This document shows positions 21,344-29,318 of a stretch of DNA of 62,097 nt, one piece after another; position 1 is the stretch's first letter, and every line of letters begins with the position of its first letter. This DNA is from a virus, in IMG/VR virus record IMGVR_UViG_3300023181_000031, positions 1-62,097 of that record. One strand, 5' to 3'. The translations under genes and the position numbers were made by a program. Under the pieces are notes generated by a model, which was given only the letters and a program-made list of their open reading frames with translations, did not search any database and had not been told where the DNA came from.

Positions 21344-22000
21344 TTATAGTAACTCTCCCATTTGTTTAACAATAGATTCAAACTCTTTAAAGTCTTTTAT
21401 AAACCCTTCTGATATCCCAAACGCATGGAATTTATTATTTAAATTAGCTATTTGACTGTGTAAGGTGTTGATGTTTTCCTCGGTGAAATCTAATTTTTGA
21501 AAGAATCCTGGATTATTTTCTACTAAGTCTTTTGATAAAGCTCCACTAGTACTAGATATATTTTTATATAAGTCATGTTTTTTATATTGTTGAATAATAG
21601 TATCTTTTGGAAAGTTTTCTAGTAAGTTAGTTATTACTTTGTATCTCATTGGTTTTCCCTTTTTTATTAATGTACATTCTTTTAGATTTCTTTTTCTGCC
21701 ATCATCAAATTTAATAACATAATCTATGTCACCGTTTTCATAAATATGTTCCACTGAATCGATCTTGTTAGTGAAAATATTATTTTTATGTTTATAGTGA
21801 TAATCATTAGGGTTAAATAACTTAAATTCAGATAAGGGTAAGGCACATCTATTAAAACAATCCTTAATATCTTGAACATTAATAGTATTATCCCATTTGC
21901 TAATTGATGTTACTTTTAATAAAATATTATATAAACTAGTTCCTTTTGATTTTTTTTCATTTAAAATAACTAAATCATTTACTTTTATTTCTTCAAGCAT
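21344..22000 (-). CDS. Two-part protein: KOW-like N-terminus, shared C-terminal module, 218 aa
   Basis: The first part has strand patterns EIKVNDLVILNEK and DIDYVIKFDDGRKRNLKECT, like the small barrels of this phage. The C-terminal half (from about residue 117) matches the 115-aa protein at 25728-26075 (MRYKVITNLLENF vs KYKVLTDLIKDL; VENNPGFFQKLDF vs IENSPEFFKLIEF). A fusion of two modules is therefore likely. Confidence 0.68.
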   Translation of the reverse strand: MLEEIKVNDLVILNEKKSKGTSLYNILLKVTSISKWDNTINVQDIKDCFNRCALPLSEFKLFNPNDYHYKHKNNIFTNKIDSVEHIYENGDIDYVIKFDDGRKRNLKECTLIKKGKPMRYKVITNLLENFPKDTIIQQYKKHDLYKNISSTSGALSKDLVENNPGFFQKLDFTEENINTLHSQIANLNNKFHAFGISEGFIKDFKEFESIVKQMGELL

Positions 22001-22003
22001 TTT

Positions 22004-22078
22004 TTAATCCTTTAACATGTAAGCAGCACTTAATATAAAAACTATTATGATTAAGCCTTGCCAATCTAATTCAGACAT
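22004..22078 (-). CDS. Membrane microprotein, 24 aa
   Basis: MSELDWQGLIIIVFILSAAY, then MLKD. One hydrophobic span with GAGGTTTAA before the ATG. Tiny, but well placed in a gap between coding genes. Confidence 0.5.
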   Translation of the reverse strand: MSELDWQGLIIIVFILSAAYMLKD

Positions 22079-22324
22079 TTAAACCTCTTCTACGTGTACA
22101 ATTAATTGATTTTTATATGTGTAATTAGAAGAGGCTACTGTTATTGCTTCATAAGCTAGAATTTTATATCTTGTAAGTTTTTTATCAGCATTGTAATTAA
22201 TTATTGATCCAACAGGTAAAATAAAATCTATTGGATTACCTTTTTTATAGTGCTTTTTTGCGTATTCAGTTAACTGATTTATTTCTTTGCCGTTACATGC
22301 TAATAGTATTTGAGCGTTATACAT
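22079..22324 (-). CDS. Hypothetical protein, 81 aa
   Basis: MYNAQILLACNGKEINQLTE, then beta-rich GSIINYNADKKLTRYKI. Possible small barrel in the second half. It directly abuts the upstream gene. Confidence 0.6.
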   Translation of the reverse strand: MYNAQILLACNGKEINQLTEYAKKHYKKGNPIDFILPVGSIINYNADKKLTRYKILAYEAITVASSNYTYKNQLIVHVEEV

Positions 22325-22693
22325 TTAAATTATTTCCCTTTTAAATTTTAAATCTCTTTTTTCTTTTCGATTCTTTGGTGCGTATGGCAATTCTAAAATA
22401 GTACGACCATCATTTTCGTGGTCAATAGATTTTATAATATAGTTAACTTTTTTGTTTTCAGTGAGAAGTGATACTATTTCACCTACTTGATATTTATAAC
22501 TTTGATCGCCTAAATATAAAACATTATCAGGTTCTTTAATTTTTAGCAGTTCATAAGAATTATTTATGTTATCTACTTTTATTTCATAGTCTCCTAGGAA
22601 TAATCTTTCATATTTTTTATTCTCTTTTTTAATATAATTTTCTCTCATAGTTTTTAAAGTTTTTTGAGATAAACTACTAGGCATTTCAAACAT
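22325..22693 (-). CDS. Hypothetical protein with KOW-like segment, 122 aa
   Basis: Basic helical N-terminus, then YKYQVGEIVSLLTENKKVNY and IIKSIDHENDGRTILELPY, the strand pattern of the recurrent small-barrel family here. Unknown role. Confidence 0.62.
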   Translation of the reverse strand: MFEMPSSLSQKTLKTMRENYIKKENKKYERLFLGDYEIKVDNINNSYELLKIKEPDNVLYLGDQSYKYQVGEIVSLLTENKKVNYIIKSIDHENDGRTILELPYAPKNRKEKRDLKFKREII

Positions 22694-22695
22694 TG

Positions 22696-22968
22696 TTATT
22701 CTCCAACTATGCTAATATTTAAATCAACTCTTATTTTTACTTTCCATTCATCGCCTAATTCTTTTTCAAACGGTGTATTTTCGTGATAACAAACTAAAGT
22801 TAAATCATTGTAAGCGTTTAGATGAGTAATAGAAGTAAAATCATCTATGTAATATTTAAATGGTTCTTTACATGTAGGGCAATAACTTGTTATTAAAGCA
22901 TTTGTTTTAAAATTTGATTTAATTTTAATAAATTCATCTTTATTGTAATGAAGTTTACTTGGTATCAT
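22696..22968 (-). CDS. Hypothetical protein with CxxC, 90 aa
   Basis: It contains SYCPTCKEPFKYYIDDF, one zinc-knuckle-like pair, and a beta-rich C-terminus (EWKVKIRVDLNISIV). Not recognised. Confidence 0.6.
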   Translation of the reverse strand: MIPSKLHYNKDEFIKIKSNFKTNALITSYCPTCKEPFKYYIDDFTSITHLNAYNDLTLVCYHENTPFEKELGDEWKVKIRVDLNISIVGE

Positions 22969-22972
22969 TTAG

Positions 22973-23080
22973 TTACGCTTTCCTAATATAGTTAATACCG
23001 ATTAATATTGCAGCTACACAAAATATTAAAGTGGTTATTATTATAATTGCTGTCCATAGTACTAGTATTAATTCAATCAT
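22973..23080 (-). CDS. Membrane microprotein, 35 aa
   Basis: Almost entirely hydrophobic (LILVLWTAIIIITTLIFCVA), with a basic end NYIRKA. Fills the gap between two genes exactly. Confidence 0.55.
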   Translation of the reverse strand: MIELILVLWTAIIIITTLIFCVAAILIGINYIRKA

Positions 23081-23335
23081 TTAATAATCTACTTTTGCGT
23101 TAATTTTTTTTGGAAATTTCCATTTATCTTGAATTGTCCAAGATGCTTTTAAAAAACTAGGAAGTGTTGTTATATAAGTATTTTTATGATTTTGAGTTCT
23201 TTTAGTTACAAAATAAAACCTATCTCTATGTAAAGTTTTTGCAAAATGTTGAGCCTTTTTAGTTGTGTTAAATAATTTTACTTTAATTTCATTATTATCA
23301 ATATAATGTACAAATATTGTTGTTTTTAATTTCAT
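23081..23335 (-). CDS. Hypothetical basic protein, 84 aa
   Basis: Alternating strands and a basic helix (TTKKAQHFAKTLHRDRFYFV), ending WKFPKKINAKVDY. It overlaps its neighbour by one base. Unknown. Confidence 0.6.
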   Translation of the reverse strand: MKLKTTIFVHYIDNNEIKVKLFNTTKKAQHFAKTLHRDRFYFVTKRTQNHKNTYITTLPSFLKASWTIQDKWKFPKKINAKVDY

Positions 23336-23466
23336 TATTTACCTTCTTTCAAATGCTTATATTTATCTAATATTTTATTTTGTTCATCTACTAATTCTTT
23401 GCAAGTAAGTTTTATCTTTTCAGTTACTTTTTTAGCTTTTAGCTCTAGTATTTCTATCTCAGTCAT
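23335..23466 (-). CDS. Short coiled-coil protein, 43 aa
   Basis: MTEIEILELKAKKVTEKIKL and a continuing charged helix. It overlaps the upstream gene by 8 bases. Supported by coupling. Confidence 0.52.
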   Translation of the reverse strand: MTEIEILELKAKKVTEKIKLTCKELVDEQNKILDKYKHLKEGK

Positions 23467-23638
23467 TTTTTACCTCTAATTCATCAGGAAAAAACCATTT
23501 TGTTTCTTTACCAATAATAGCTAAAATATAATCATCACTAATGTGAGTAATAGTTCCTGTTAACCCTAAATAAACATTTATATAACCTTTTCTTGTATTA
23601 ACTATTTTAACTGTATCATTTACTTTAAATTCATACAT
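23459..23638 (-). CDS. Small SH3/KOW-like protein, 59 aa
   Basis: MYEFKVNDTVKIVNTRKGYI, then LGLTGTITHISDDYIL and KWFFPDELEV. It is clearly paralogous to the next-but-one gene (23776-23955), with the same length and matching positions (GYIN.YLGLTG, KWF.P.ELE). Likely a nucleic-acid or protein-binding barrel. Confidence 0.7.
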   Translation of the reverse strand: MYEFKVNDTVKIVNTRKGYINVYLGLTGTITHISDDYILAIIGKETKWFFPDELEVKND

Positions 23639-23783
23639 TAGTTTTGTTCTCCTCTAAAGAATCTCTCATAGTTTCAAGTATCTGAGCTGTTACCGTTCGA
23701 CTTTCTATATCTGCTTTATCTTTAATCTTTTGATATAGCTCTATAGGAATTTTTAAAAGAATTGCGTATTTATCTTTACTCAT
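23631..23783 (-). CDS. Arc/RHH-like small DNA-binding protein, 50 aa
   Basis: YAILLKIPIELYQKIKDKAD, then ESRTVTAQILETMRDSLEE: strand-helix-helix as in Arc/CopG proteins. It lies between the two paralogous barrel genes and overlaps both. Candidate local repressor for the divergent promoters at 23982-24015. Confidence 0.68.
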   Translation of the reverse strand: MSKDKYAILLKIPIELYQKIKDKADIESRTVTAQILETMRDSLEENKTNV

Positions 23784-23955
23784 TGATTAACTCCAATTCA
23801 TTAGGTAAAAACCATTTTTCATCATTTCTAAAACTTAGTAAAATACTACTATCATTCATTTCTATAATTTCACCTGTTAAACCTAAATAAGAATTTATAT
23901 AGCCAGGTTCTGTATAAACAACTTTAACAGTATCGCCTATTTTAAATTTATCCAT
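23776..23955 (-). CDS. Small SH3/KOW-like protein, 59 aa (paralog)
   Basis: MDKFKIGDTVKVVYTEPGYI, LGLTGEIIEMNDSSIL, KWFLPNELEL. First gene of the leftward accessory operon. Its GDTVKVV opening is the same as the repeats in the 766-aa antirepressor. Confidence 0.7.
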   Translation of the reverse strand: MDKFKIGDTVKVVYTEPGYINSYLGLTGEIIEMNDSSILLSFRNDEKWFLPNELELINE

Positions 23956-23981
23956 TGATTACCTCTTAATAGAATATATAC

Positions 23982-24015
23982 ATTATATATTAAAAGTATA
24001 TACTTATGCTATAAT
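23982..24015. promoter_or_regulatory. Divergent promoters around a 12-bp palindrome
   Basis: Rightward extended -10 TGCTATAAT (24007-24015) and a leftward TATAAT (23982-23987 on the minus strand) flank the perfect palindrome AAGTATATACTT (23994-24005). This is a likely shared operator for both accessory operons. Confidence 0.6.
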
Positions 24016-24039
24016 AGATTTTATTTTATTGAGGTTTTT

Positions 24040-24246
24040 ATGTTAGAAACTTTATTTGTAATTAGCATAGTATTTGTAATTTATTCCTTAGTTAATATTT
24101 TTACAAAGTATAAAAGTCAAGTTAATGCTTTAGATTGTTTTATATTTTCAATATGTTGTGTTTTTGCTTTAACTTCTTGGCATAGTTTAGAAATAAAAGA
24201 GTTGAAACAAAGAGTTATTATTTTAGAATCAAAACAGGTTAAATAA
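24040..24246 (+). CDS. Membrane protein, 68 aa
   Basis: Two hydrophobic segments (LFVISIVFVIYSLVNIF and FIFSICCVFALTSW) and a C-terminal charged helix. First gene of the rightward accessory operon; its stop overlaps the next start. Confidence 0.62.
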   Translation: MLETLFVISIVFVIYSLVNIFTKYKSQVNALDCFIFSICCVFALTSWHSLEIKELKQRVIILESKQVK

Positions 24247-24578
24247 TGAAAACAGAATTTATTTTTAGAAGTAAAATAAGTGATAACTTTGAGTTAGAAA
24301 AAATAATAGGTAGTGAGAAACTAAAAGAAGTTATGTACTTAGATTTAAAAGATAGATTAGATTATATGCACGTTACTGAAACTTGTTTTAAAAAGATTAT
24401 TTATAATCAAAGTGAGTATTATCAAATAGAAGGTATTTTATTATCTGAGAATGTAGAAAAATACAAAGAATCTGTAAGAGAGAGTAAAGAGTTTTATGCT
24501 AAGTTAGAAGAAAAAGTTATTACTGTATCTATTATGAAGCCTGCCTCAATAAGTAAACCTGAAGATTACGGGTTTTAA
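24246..24578 (+). CDS. Hypothetical protein, 110 aa (tandem paralog A)
   Basis: It shares a pattern with the next gene: LTET/VTETCF, then YYQIEGILLSENVEKY (next gene: YFEIEGILLPENKEKY). This indicates tandem duplication. Function unknown. Confidence 0.65.
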   Translation: MKTEFIFRSKISDNFELEKIIGSEKLKEVMYLDLKDRLDYMHVTETCFKKIIYNQSEYYQIEGILLSENVEKYKESVRESKEFYAKLEEKVITVSIMKPASISKPEDYGF

Positions 24579-24580
24579 AT

Positions 24581-24898
24581 ATGGAAAGTACACATAAATT
24601 TAGATACATTGTAACTGATGCTGAAAAACGTATAGTAGGTTTAAATAAAATTGGTAAAAATGCTTATAAGTCCTTAAAAGATAAATTTGATAGTTTGTTT
24701 TTAACTGAAACTAATTTTATATTTGTTTCAGGTGCTTTTAATGATTACTTTGAGATAGAAGGTATATTACTTCCAGAGAATAAAGAAAAGTATTATCAAG
24801 AGATAAAACGTATTGATTTAGAAGATAAATTAGAACAAGAAAAACTTAAAAACTTAGTTATTAAAGATTGTGATTGTGGGTGTAATTGCTGTGAGTAA
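24581..24898 (+). CDS. Hypothetical protein, 105 aa (tandem paralog B)
   Basis: Paralog of the 24246 gene in its central part. It ends with a Cys cluster CDCGCNCCE that could bind metal and is absent from paralog A. Confidence 0.65.
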   Translation: MESTHKFRYIVTDAEKRIVGLNKIGKNAYKSLKDKFDSLFLTETNFIFVSGAFNDYFEIEGILLPENKEKYYQEIKRIDLEDKLEQEKLKNLVIKDCDCGCNCCE

Positions 24899-25175
24899 AA
24901 AAATAAGTAATCGTAGGCATCATATAAAAAGCTATTACAAAAATAAAAAGAATAATCTTAAGCCTGTTTTATTTACTTTAAAATTTAATGCACAAAGTTT
25001 TAAACATGATATAGGTGAAATTGTTAAGAATATTAAGTGGTTAGATAAGCAGATTCAACAAGCTATACAAGGAATTAAATTAAATATTAATCAAGTGGGT
25101 TCAAGTTATAGTCAAGATAAAGTAAAACAACAAATGATTATTAATAGTTTTAAAAGGAATAAAAATGATGAGTAA
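24891..25175 (+). CDS. Hypothetical basic protein, 94 aa, GTG start
   Basis: No ATG is available upstream. GTG 24891, overlapping the previous stop, gives MSKKISNRRHHIKSYYKNKK, a highly basic N-terminus. An earlier GTG at 24870 is possible. The helical C-terminus contains LNINQVGSSYSQDKVKQQ. Unknown. Confidence 0.52.
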   Translation: MSKKISNRRHHIKSYYKNKKNNLKPVLFTLKFNAQSFKHDIGEIVKNIKWLDKQIQQAIQGIKLNINQVGSSYSQDKVKQQMIINSFKRNKNDE

Positions 25176-25431
25176 ATTTATAGTTGAATACTATGACACT
25201 GAAAAATTAAGAAGAGGTATTGAGCCTGTAAAAAAGATAGAGACAGATAATTTAAGTATTACAGAAACCGAGGATAAAATAATAATTACTATTGATAATA
25301 CATCTTCTAAAAAGGCTAAGGCTTTAGCTAAGTTAACTTATGCGGATAAAGTAGCTTTAGGATTAATAACAGAACATGATAGTAGGGACGGTACTATGGG
25401 ATTAAATATTGATTATAGCAAAGGTAGATAA
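25165..25431 (+). CDS. Hypothetical protein, 88 aa
   Basis: Beta-rich start (MMSKFIVEYYDTEKLRRG) then helical. Overlaps the upstream gene by 11 bases. ATG 25168 is an equally good start. Unknown. Confidence 0.6.
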   Translation: MMSKFIVEYYDTEKLRRGIEPVKKIETDNLSITETEDKIIITIDNTSSKKAKALAKLTYADKVALGLITEHDSRDGTMGLNIDYSKGR

Positions 25432-25433
25432 AA

Positions 25434-25532
25434 ATGATTGATGTTTATATCCCAGTTAAATTACTGGCTTCGATATTATGTTTTTTAATTGTAATTGTTA
25501 GTGTTTATTATTTGAGAGGTAAAAAGATATGA
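25434..25532 (+). CDS. Membrane microprotein, 32 aa
   Basis: One span (LLASILCFLIVIVSVYYL) followed by RGKKI. Its stop overlaps the next start as ATGA. Confidence 0.55.
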   Translation: MIDVYIPVKLLASILCFLIVIVSVYYLRGKKI

Positions 25533-25735
25533 CTTTAAAAATAGCGTATTTTCTTAGATTTATAGCTTTAATATTAACTATATTAGCTATTTATAGTCAT
25601 AATTTAAATTATTTTATATTCGCTTGGTTAGTTTATACCGAGAGTAATTTTATGGCTATAGAAAGTAAGTTTGAAGCTATAGGTAAAGGTTTAGGTAAGT
25701 TTAGTAAGATTGCTAAGGAGTTTATGAATGAGTAA
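25529..25735 (+). CDS. Membrane protein, 68 aa
   Basis: Two hydrophobic segments (FLRFIALILTILAIY and LNYFIFAWLVY) then an amphipathic helix. Overlaps the next gene by 8 bases. Unknown. Confidence 0.6.
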   Translation: MTLKIAYFLRFIALILTILAIYSHNLNYFIFAWLVYTESNFMAIESKFEAIGKGLGKFSKIAKEFMNE

Positions 25736-26075
25736 AAAATATAAAGTACTTACTGATTTGATTAAAGATTTATCTTATCAAGATATACTAACTTTTGATG
25801 AAAAACAAAACGGTTATTCAATTTTAAAACGAATAGCTCCAAATGTAAAAGGTATGCAATCAATTTTATTTACTAAAGAAACTATAGAAAATTCACCTGA
25901 GTTTTTTAAATTAATTGAGTTTGATTTTAGTAAAAATGAAATAGATTCTAAATTATCTAACATAATAGCTATAAACTCTAATTATAATATCACTGGAAAT
26001 AAAAAGCTATTTATAGAATCTTTAGATGAACATATAAGATATTTGAAAGAACTTAGAGAGAAATTAAATGATTAA
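25728..26075 (+). CDS. Hypothetical protein, 115 aa, paralog of the 21344-22000 C-terminal module
   Basis: YKVLTDLIKDLSYQDIL and IENSPEFFKLIEFDFS match the C-terminal half of the 218-aa protein at 21344-22000 on the other strand. Function unknown. The shared module links the two divergent operons. Confidence 0.66.
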   Translation: MSKKYKVLTDLIKDLSYQDILTFDEKQNGYSILKRIAPNVKGMQSILFTKETIENSPEFFKLIEFDFSKNEIDSKLSNIIAINSNYNITGNKKLFIESLDEHIRYLKELREKLND

Positions 26076-26334
26076 ATTTTTAAATAAATACGGCTCTGAA
26101 ATTATTCTTATCTTATCATTAACAGGAGTTGTTACAAGTGCGGTTATAGTTGCAGGTTTTATGCCAAGAAATAAAGATTACGCTTTTAGAACTACTACAA
26201 AAACAATTATGGTCCAAGGTTGTGAATATTTAGTAAATGAGTATTGCAACGATGTTAGATGCTATATAGATAATGATATTCAAGATATGAAATTAAAAGT
26301 TAATGGTAATTGTGGAAAGTTAAAAGGTAAATAA
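26068..26334 (+). CDS. Membrane or secreted Cys-containing protein, 88 aa
   Basis: An N-terminal span (IILILSLTGVVTSAVIVAGF) is followed by an outside domain with four cysteines (GCEY, YCNDVRC, NCG), which could form disulfides. It may be periplasmic. Unknown role. Confidence 0.6.
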   Translation: MIKFLNKYGSEIILILSLTGVVTSAVIVAGFMPRNKDYAFRTTTKTIMVQGCEYLVNEYCNDVRCYIDNDIQDMKLKVNGNCGKLKGK

Positions 26335-26337
26335 TAT

Positions 26338-26538
26338 ATGTTTGAAGAGTTTGAAATATGTGATAATCCAATAACAGAAACTAAAGAGCAACTTTTATTA
26401 ATCATAGCTGATTTAAACGATGAAATAGACGATTTAAAACATCAATTAAAACTTGCAACAGATAAAGATTATCGTTTAGACTGGATTAATAACGAATGGT
26501 TGCCACGAAACGGATTAAAAAATGTCAAAAATACCTAA
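26338..26538 (+). CDS. Short coiled-coil protein, 66 aa
   Basis: KEQLLLIIADLNDEIDDLKH is an acidic coiled coil. It overlaps the next gene by 17 bases. Unknown. Confidence 0.58.
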   Translation: MFEEFEICDNPITETKEQLLLIIADLNDEIDDLKHQLKLATDKDYRLDWINNEWLPRNGLKNVKNT

Positions 26539-26881
26539 ATTTCAAGTATCGCAAAAAGTATATTTAAAAACTGATATAATTGCGGCAAGTTATAAATTAA
26601 ATATTAACGCAGAAGGTATAATTCAAGGTGTTTCCACAAATGCTGTAAAAGTATTATATAGCGTTTTATTTACTGATAGCGATTTAGTATTACTTATAAA
26701 TGAATGTTATTTAAATAATGAAAAGATTGAAATAGCTACTGAGACTATTGATGTAAAAGTTGAGAATTTAATATCTGTAATAACTAGGCAAGAATCTAAA
26801 ATAAAAGGTCTACAAGCACAATTAAAAAACTATGAGGATATATTAAATCAAATAGCTAAATTATCTAACCCGTGGAGTTAA
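26522..26881 (+). CDS. KOW-like plus coiled-coil protein, 119 aa
   Basis: The N-terminal barrel-like part (FQVSQKVYLKTDIIAASYKL, EGIIQGVS) resembles the other small barrels. The C-terminal half is a helix (VITRQESKIKGLQAQLKNYE). Unknown role. Confidence 0.62.
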   Translation: MSKIPKFQVSQKVYLKTDIIAASYKLNINAEGIIQGVSTNAVKVLYSVLFTDSDLVLLINECYLNNEKIEIATETIDVKVENLISVITRQESKIKGLQAQLKNYEDILNQIAKLSNPWS

Positions 26882-26885
26882 AGAA

Positions 26886-27386
26886 ATGAATCAAGGTGAT
26901 TATATAGAAATTAAAAAAGAAATAACCGAGAGTGAATTATATTATTTTAGAGGTGATAAAGATTTACTTATTAGAGCTACTTATCAAGAGATTACTAACG
27001 AGATTATAAAAGAATTAACTAAGTATATTGTTTTAGAGCATAGAAGTGAGCCTGATACTTGTAGTTTATATTTTAAAGGTAAATTTGATCTTAATTATAA
27101 ATTTACTGAGCAAGAAAATACTATTAAACAATTAGAATTTGATTTAGATACTTTAGAAGAAAGAAATACACAATTAACTCAGGCTGTGGATGTTTTACAT
27201 GCGGAGTGTGGAACTTATGTGGAAATTATCGAAAGTTTACAAGATAATGAGAAAACATTATTCAGTCTTATTGATATTAAAAATAGTGAATTAAAAGATT
27301 ATAGTAGTTTAATTATAAAATTAAGTTATGGAAGTCTTTTTATATTATTTTTAGGGTTAATTATATTTTTTATTTTAAATAGTTAG
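26886..27386 (+). CDS. Tail-anchored coiled-coil protein, 166 aa
   Basis: A globular N-terminus and central heptads (ENTIKQLEFDLDTLEERN) are followed by a C-terminal hydrophobic helix (LSYGSLFILFLGLIIFFIL), which should anchor it in the membrane. Unknown role. Confidence 0.65.
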   Translation: MNQGDYIEIKKEITESELYYFRGDKDLLIRATYQEITNEIIKELTKYIVLEHRSEPDTCSLYFKGKFDLNYKFTEQENTIKQLEFDLDTLEERNTQLTQAVDVLHAECGTYVEIIESLQDNEKTLFSLIDIKNSELKDYSSLIIKLSYGSLFILFLGLIIFFILNS

Positions 27387-27395
27387 GTTTATAAA

Positions 27396-27497
27396 ATGTT
27401 TGATTTTAATATTACAAAAGGGTTTATTTTATTAGTTATTTTATCCTTATTTGGTATTTATAAACTAATAGAAATTATAAGAGATTTAATAATATGA
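27396..27497 (+). CDS. Membrane microprotein, 33 aa
   Basis: MFDFNITKGFILLVILSLFG, then YKLIEIIRDLII. Single span, ATGA overlap with the next gene. Confidence 0.55.
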   Translation: MFDFNITKGFILLVILSLFGIYKLIEIIRDLII

Positions 27498-27796
27498 ATG
27501 AAGAAGATAAAAACAAGCTTGCTTCTCAAATAGAGATAAGACGTATTCAATTAATTCAAGATTGGATATTAGAGCAATTAAACATTACTAAAGAAAGATT
27601 CACAGAGTCTTATCGTAAACTTAGAAACATAGAAATTAATTCAGAACATGTAAACGCTAACTTATCAATTTATAAGCTAATGAAAGATAATAAACAAAAA
27701 GGTTTGACTATGTTTTTATTTCAAAATATAATAGTTAAAGATGGAAAACATAAAGTAGAGTTAAGAAGTCAGTATATTGACGAAAATAAAAAGTAA
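27494..27796 (+). CDS. Hypothetical helical protein, 100 aa
   Basis: Charged helices (IEIRRIQLIQDWILEQLN, KERFTESYRKLRN). AAGGTAAAA follows before the next gene. Not recognised. Confidence 0.6.
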   Translation: MNEEDKNKLASQIEIRRIQLIQDWILEQLNITKERFTESYRKLRNIEINSEHVNANLSIYKLMKDNKQKGLTMFLFQNIIVKDGKHKVELRSQYIDENKK

Positions 27797-27811
27797 AAGG
27801 TAAAAATTATA

Positions 27812-28507
27812 ATGCAAAAAGAAATAGAAACAGCAGTTAAGTGGTGGAGTCAATTTTTAGAAACTACAGCTAAGTTTGATAATGGTGATAATAGTCATAC
27901 AGGTTTTATAACTTCTGTTATGGCAAGTATGTTGAGTGAGAACGTAAAAACTACTACACAAGATAAAGAAAAATTTGAAAAAGCATTTACTCAGATTTTA
28001 GAAGAAAAATATAAAACTAATTGGGACGAAAATAATCCTATATTTGGGGCAATGTATAATTCTATAAGCGTAGATTATCACCCTTGTAAATATCTTTGTG
28101 ACGCTGTTTCTTTAGCAGGTTTAGACTATGATATTAATAATAAATTCCCTTATAAAACTAATATGCGTGTACGCCCTGGCTTTGTTTCTGTTAGTTATGG
28201 TTACGGTGCAAAACAAGAGGTTTTATATACAGATAATAGAATAACTACTTTTAATATTCAACCTACTGAAAATCAAATAAATAAATATAAAGAAGAATTA
28301 AAAGATGAAAATGTTTTTTCTATAAAAATAAATGATTTTGAAAAATATAAATATTCTAATAGTAATTACTTATCTTATAGTTTTAATGATTGGGACGATA
28401 CAAAAAATTATGTTTATGTATCATGCTTAAGTAAAGATGCTGAAATAATTCTAAAATTAATTAATGAAAACATTGAATACATTGAATTAACAGAAACAAA
28501 GGAATAA
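27812..28507 (+). CDS. Hypothetical protein, 231 aa
   Basis: The N-terminal half contains VKWWSQFLETTAKFDNGD and CKYLCDAVSLAGL, and the middle has MRVRPGFVSVSYGYGAKQEV. Some phages carry similar proteins of unknown role. No motif allows a function call. Confidence 0.65.
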   Translation: MQKEIETAVKWWSQFLETTAKFDNGDNSHTGFITSVMASMLSENVKTTTQDKEKFEKAFTQILEEKYKTNWDENNPIFGAMYNSISVDYHPCKYLCDAVSLAGLDYDINNKFPYKTNMRVRPGFVSVSYGYGAKQEVLYTDNRITTFNIQPTENQINKYKEELKDENVFSIKINDFEKYKYSNSNYLSYSFNDWDDTKNYVYVSCLSKDAEIILKLINENIEYIELTETKE

Positions 28508-28514
28508 TCTATAT

Positions 28515-29318
28515 ATGAACTATGAAACAATAAAAAAACTCTATATAGATTCTCCAATATTCTCTAACGATGATAAATTTCTTAAGGTTTTAAAAAATAT
28601 TAATTCGGATAATTTAGATATCATTAAATCAAATGAATATTGTCAGGTATATTTTTATGATAACGATGCGTCAAAACCTTTTGCACTCGCAACCTATGTT
28701 GACGGTGTTATGATGGCTAAAAATTTTATAATTACTAAAAATAATTTAGCCATAGGAGTAAGAGAAACTAAAGAGATTATAGATATTAGTAATAAATATG
28801 ATTTAGTTATTCAAAGAGCATTAAATGATTATTTTGGAAAAGATAAAAGCATTCATGAACTAGGTAAATCGGCTTTTAGAAGGCGTGAAAACTTTGTTAT
28901 TGATTTAAATAGAGTTACAGACGGCTTAAAAGCAAAGAAAATATCTAAATTAAAAGCTTATCAACTAAATATTTGTAATGTAAATCAAGAAATACCTAGT
29001 TTTTTACTATCAAGAGTTGAGAATAAAGAAAAATTTACTAGATTAGTTATAGAATTTGATGTGTTAAATAGAGCATTAAATACTTTAGATATTCAATATT
29101 ATAGCGTTTTAGCTGTGTGGTTTTTTCCTGAAAGACCATCTAAAAATAATACTATTCAATTAGCTGCATCAAGATTAAAAAACAGTCAAATTTCAGCTAA
29201 GAGACAAACATCAAGGCGTAATAAAGAAACAGCTTTAAATGCTTTAATAGAGAATATTTCTTATACTCAATACTTAGATTTTATTAAAGCAGGCGAATTA
29301 TTATTAAAGCAATTTTAA
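28515..29318 (+). CDS. Hypothetical protein, 267 aa, just upstream of the late promoter
   Basis: Basic C-terminal half (SRLKNSQISAKRQTSRRNKE) and a mixed N-terminal half. Not recognised by sequence. Its place, last early gene directly before a promoter, leader hairpin and terminator that precede the late operon, is where lambda-like phages encode their late antiterminator Q. This functional idea is positional only. Confidence 0.65.
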   Translation: MNYETIKKLYIDSPIFSNDDKFLKVLKNINSDNLDIIKSNEYCQVYFYDNDASKPFALATYVDGVMMAKNFIITKNNLAIGVRETKEIIDISNKYDLVIQRALNDYFGKDKSIHELGKSAFRRRENFVIDLNRVTDGLKAKKISKLKAYQLNICNVNQEIPSFLLSRVENKEKFTRLVIEFDVLNRALNTLDIQYYSVLAVWFFPERPSKNNTIQLAASRLKNSQISAKRQTSRRNKETALNALIENISYTQYLDFIKAGELLLKQF

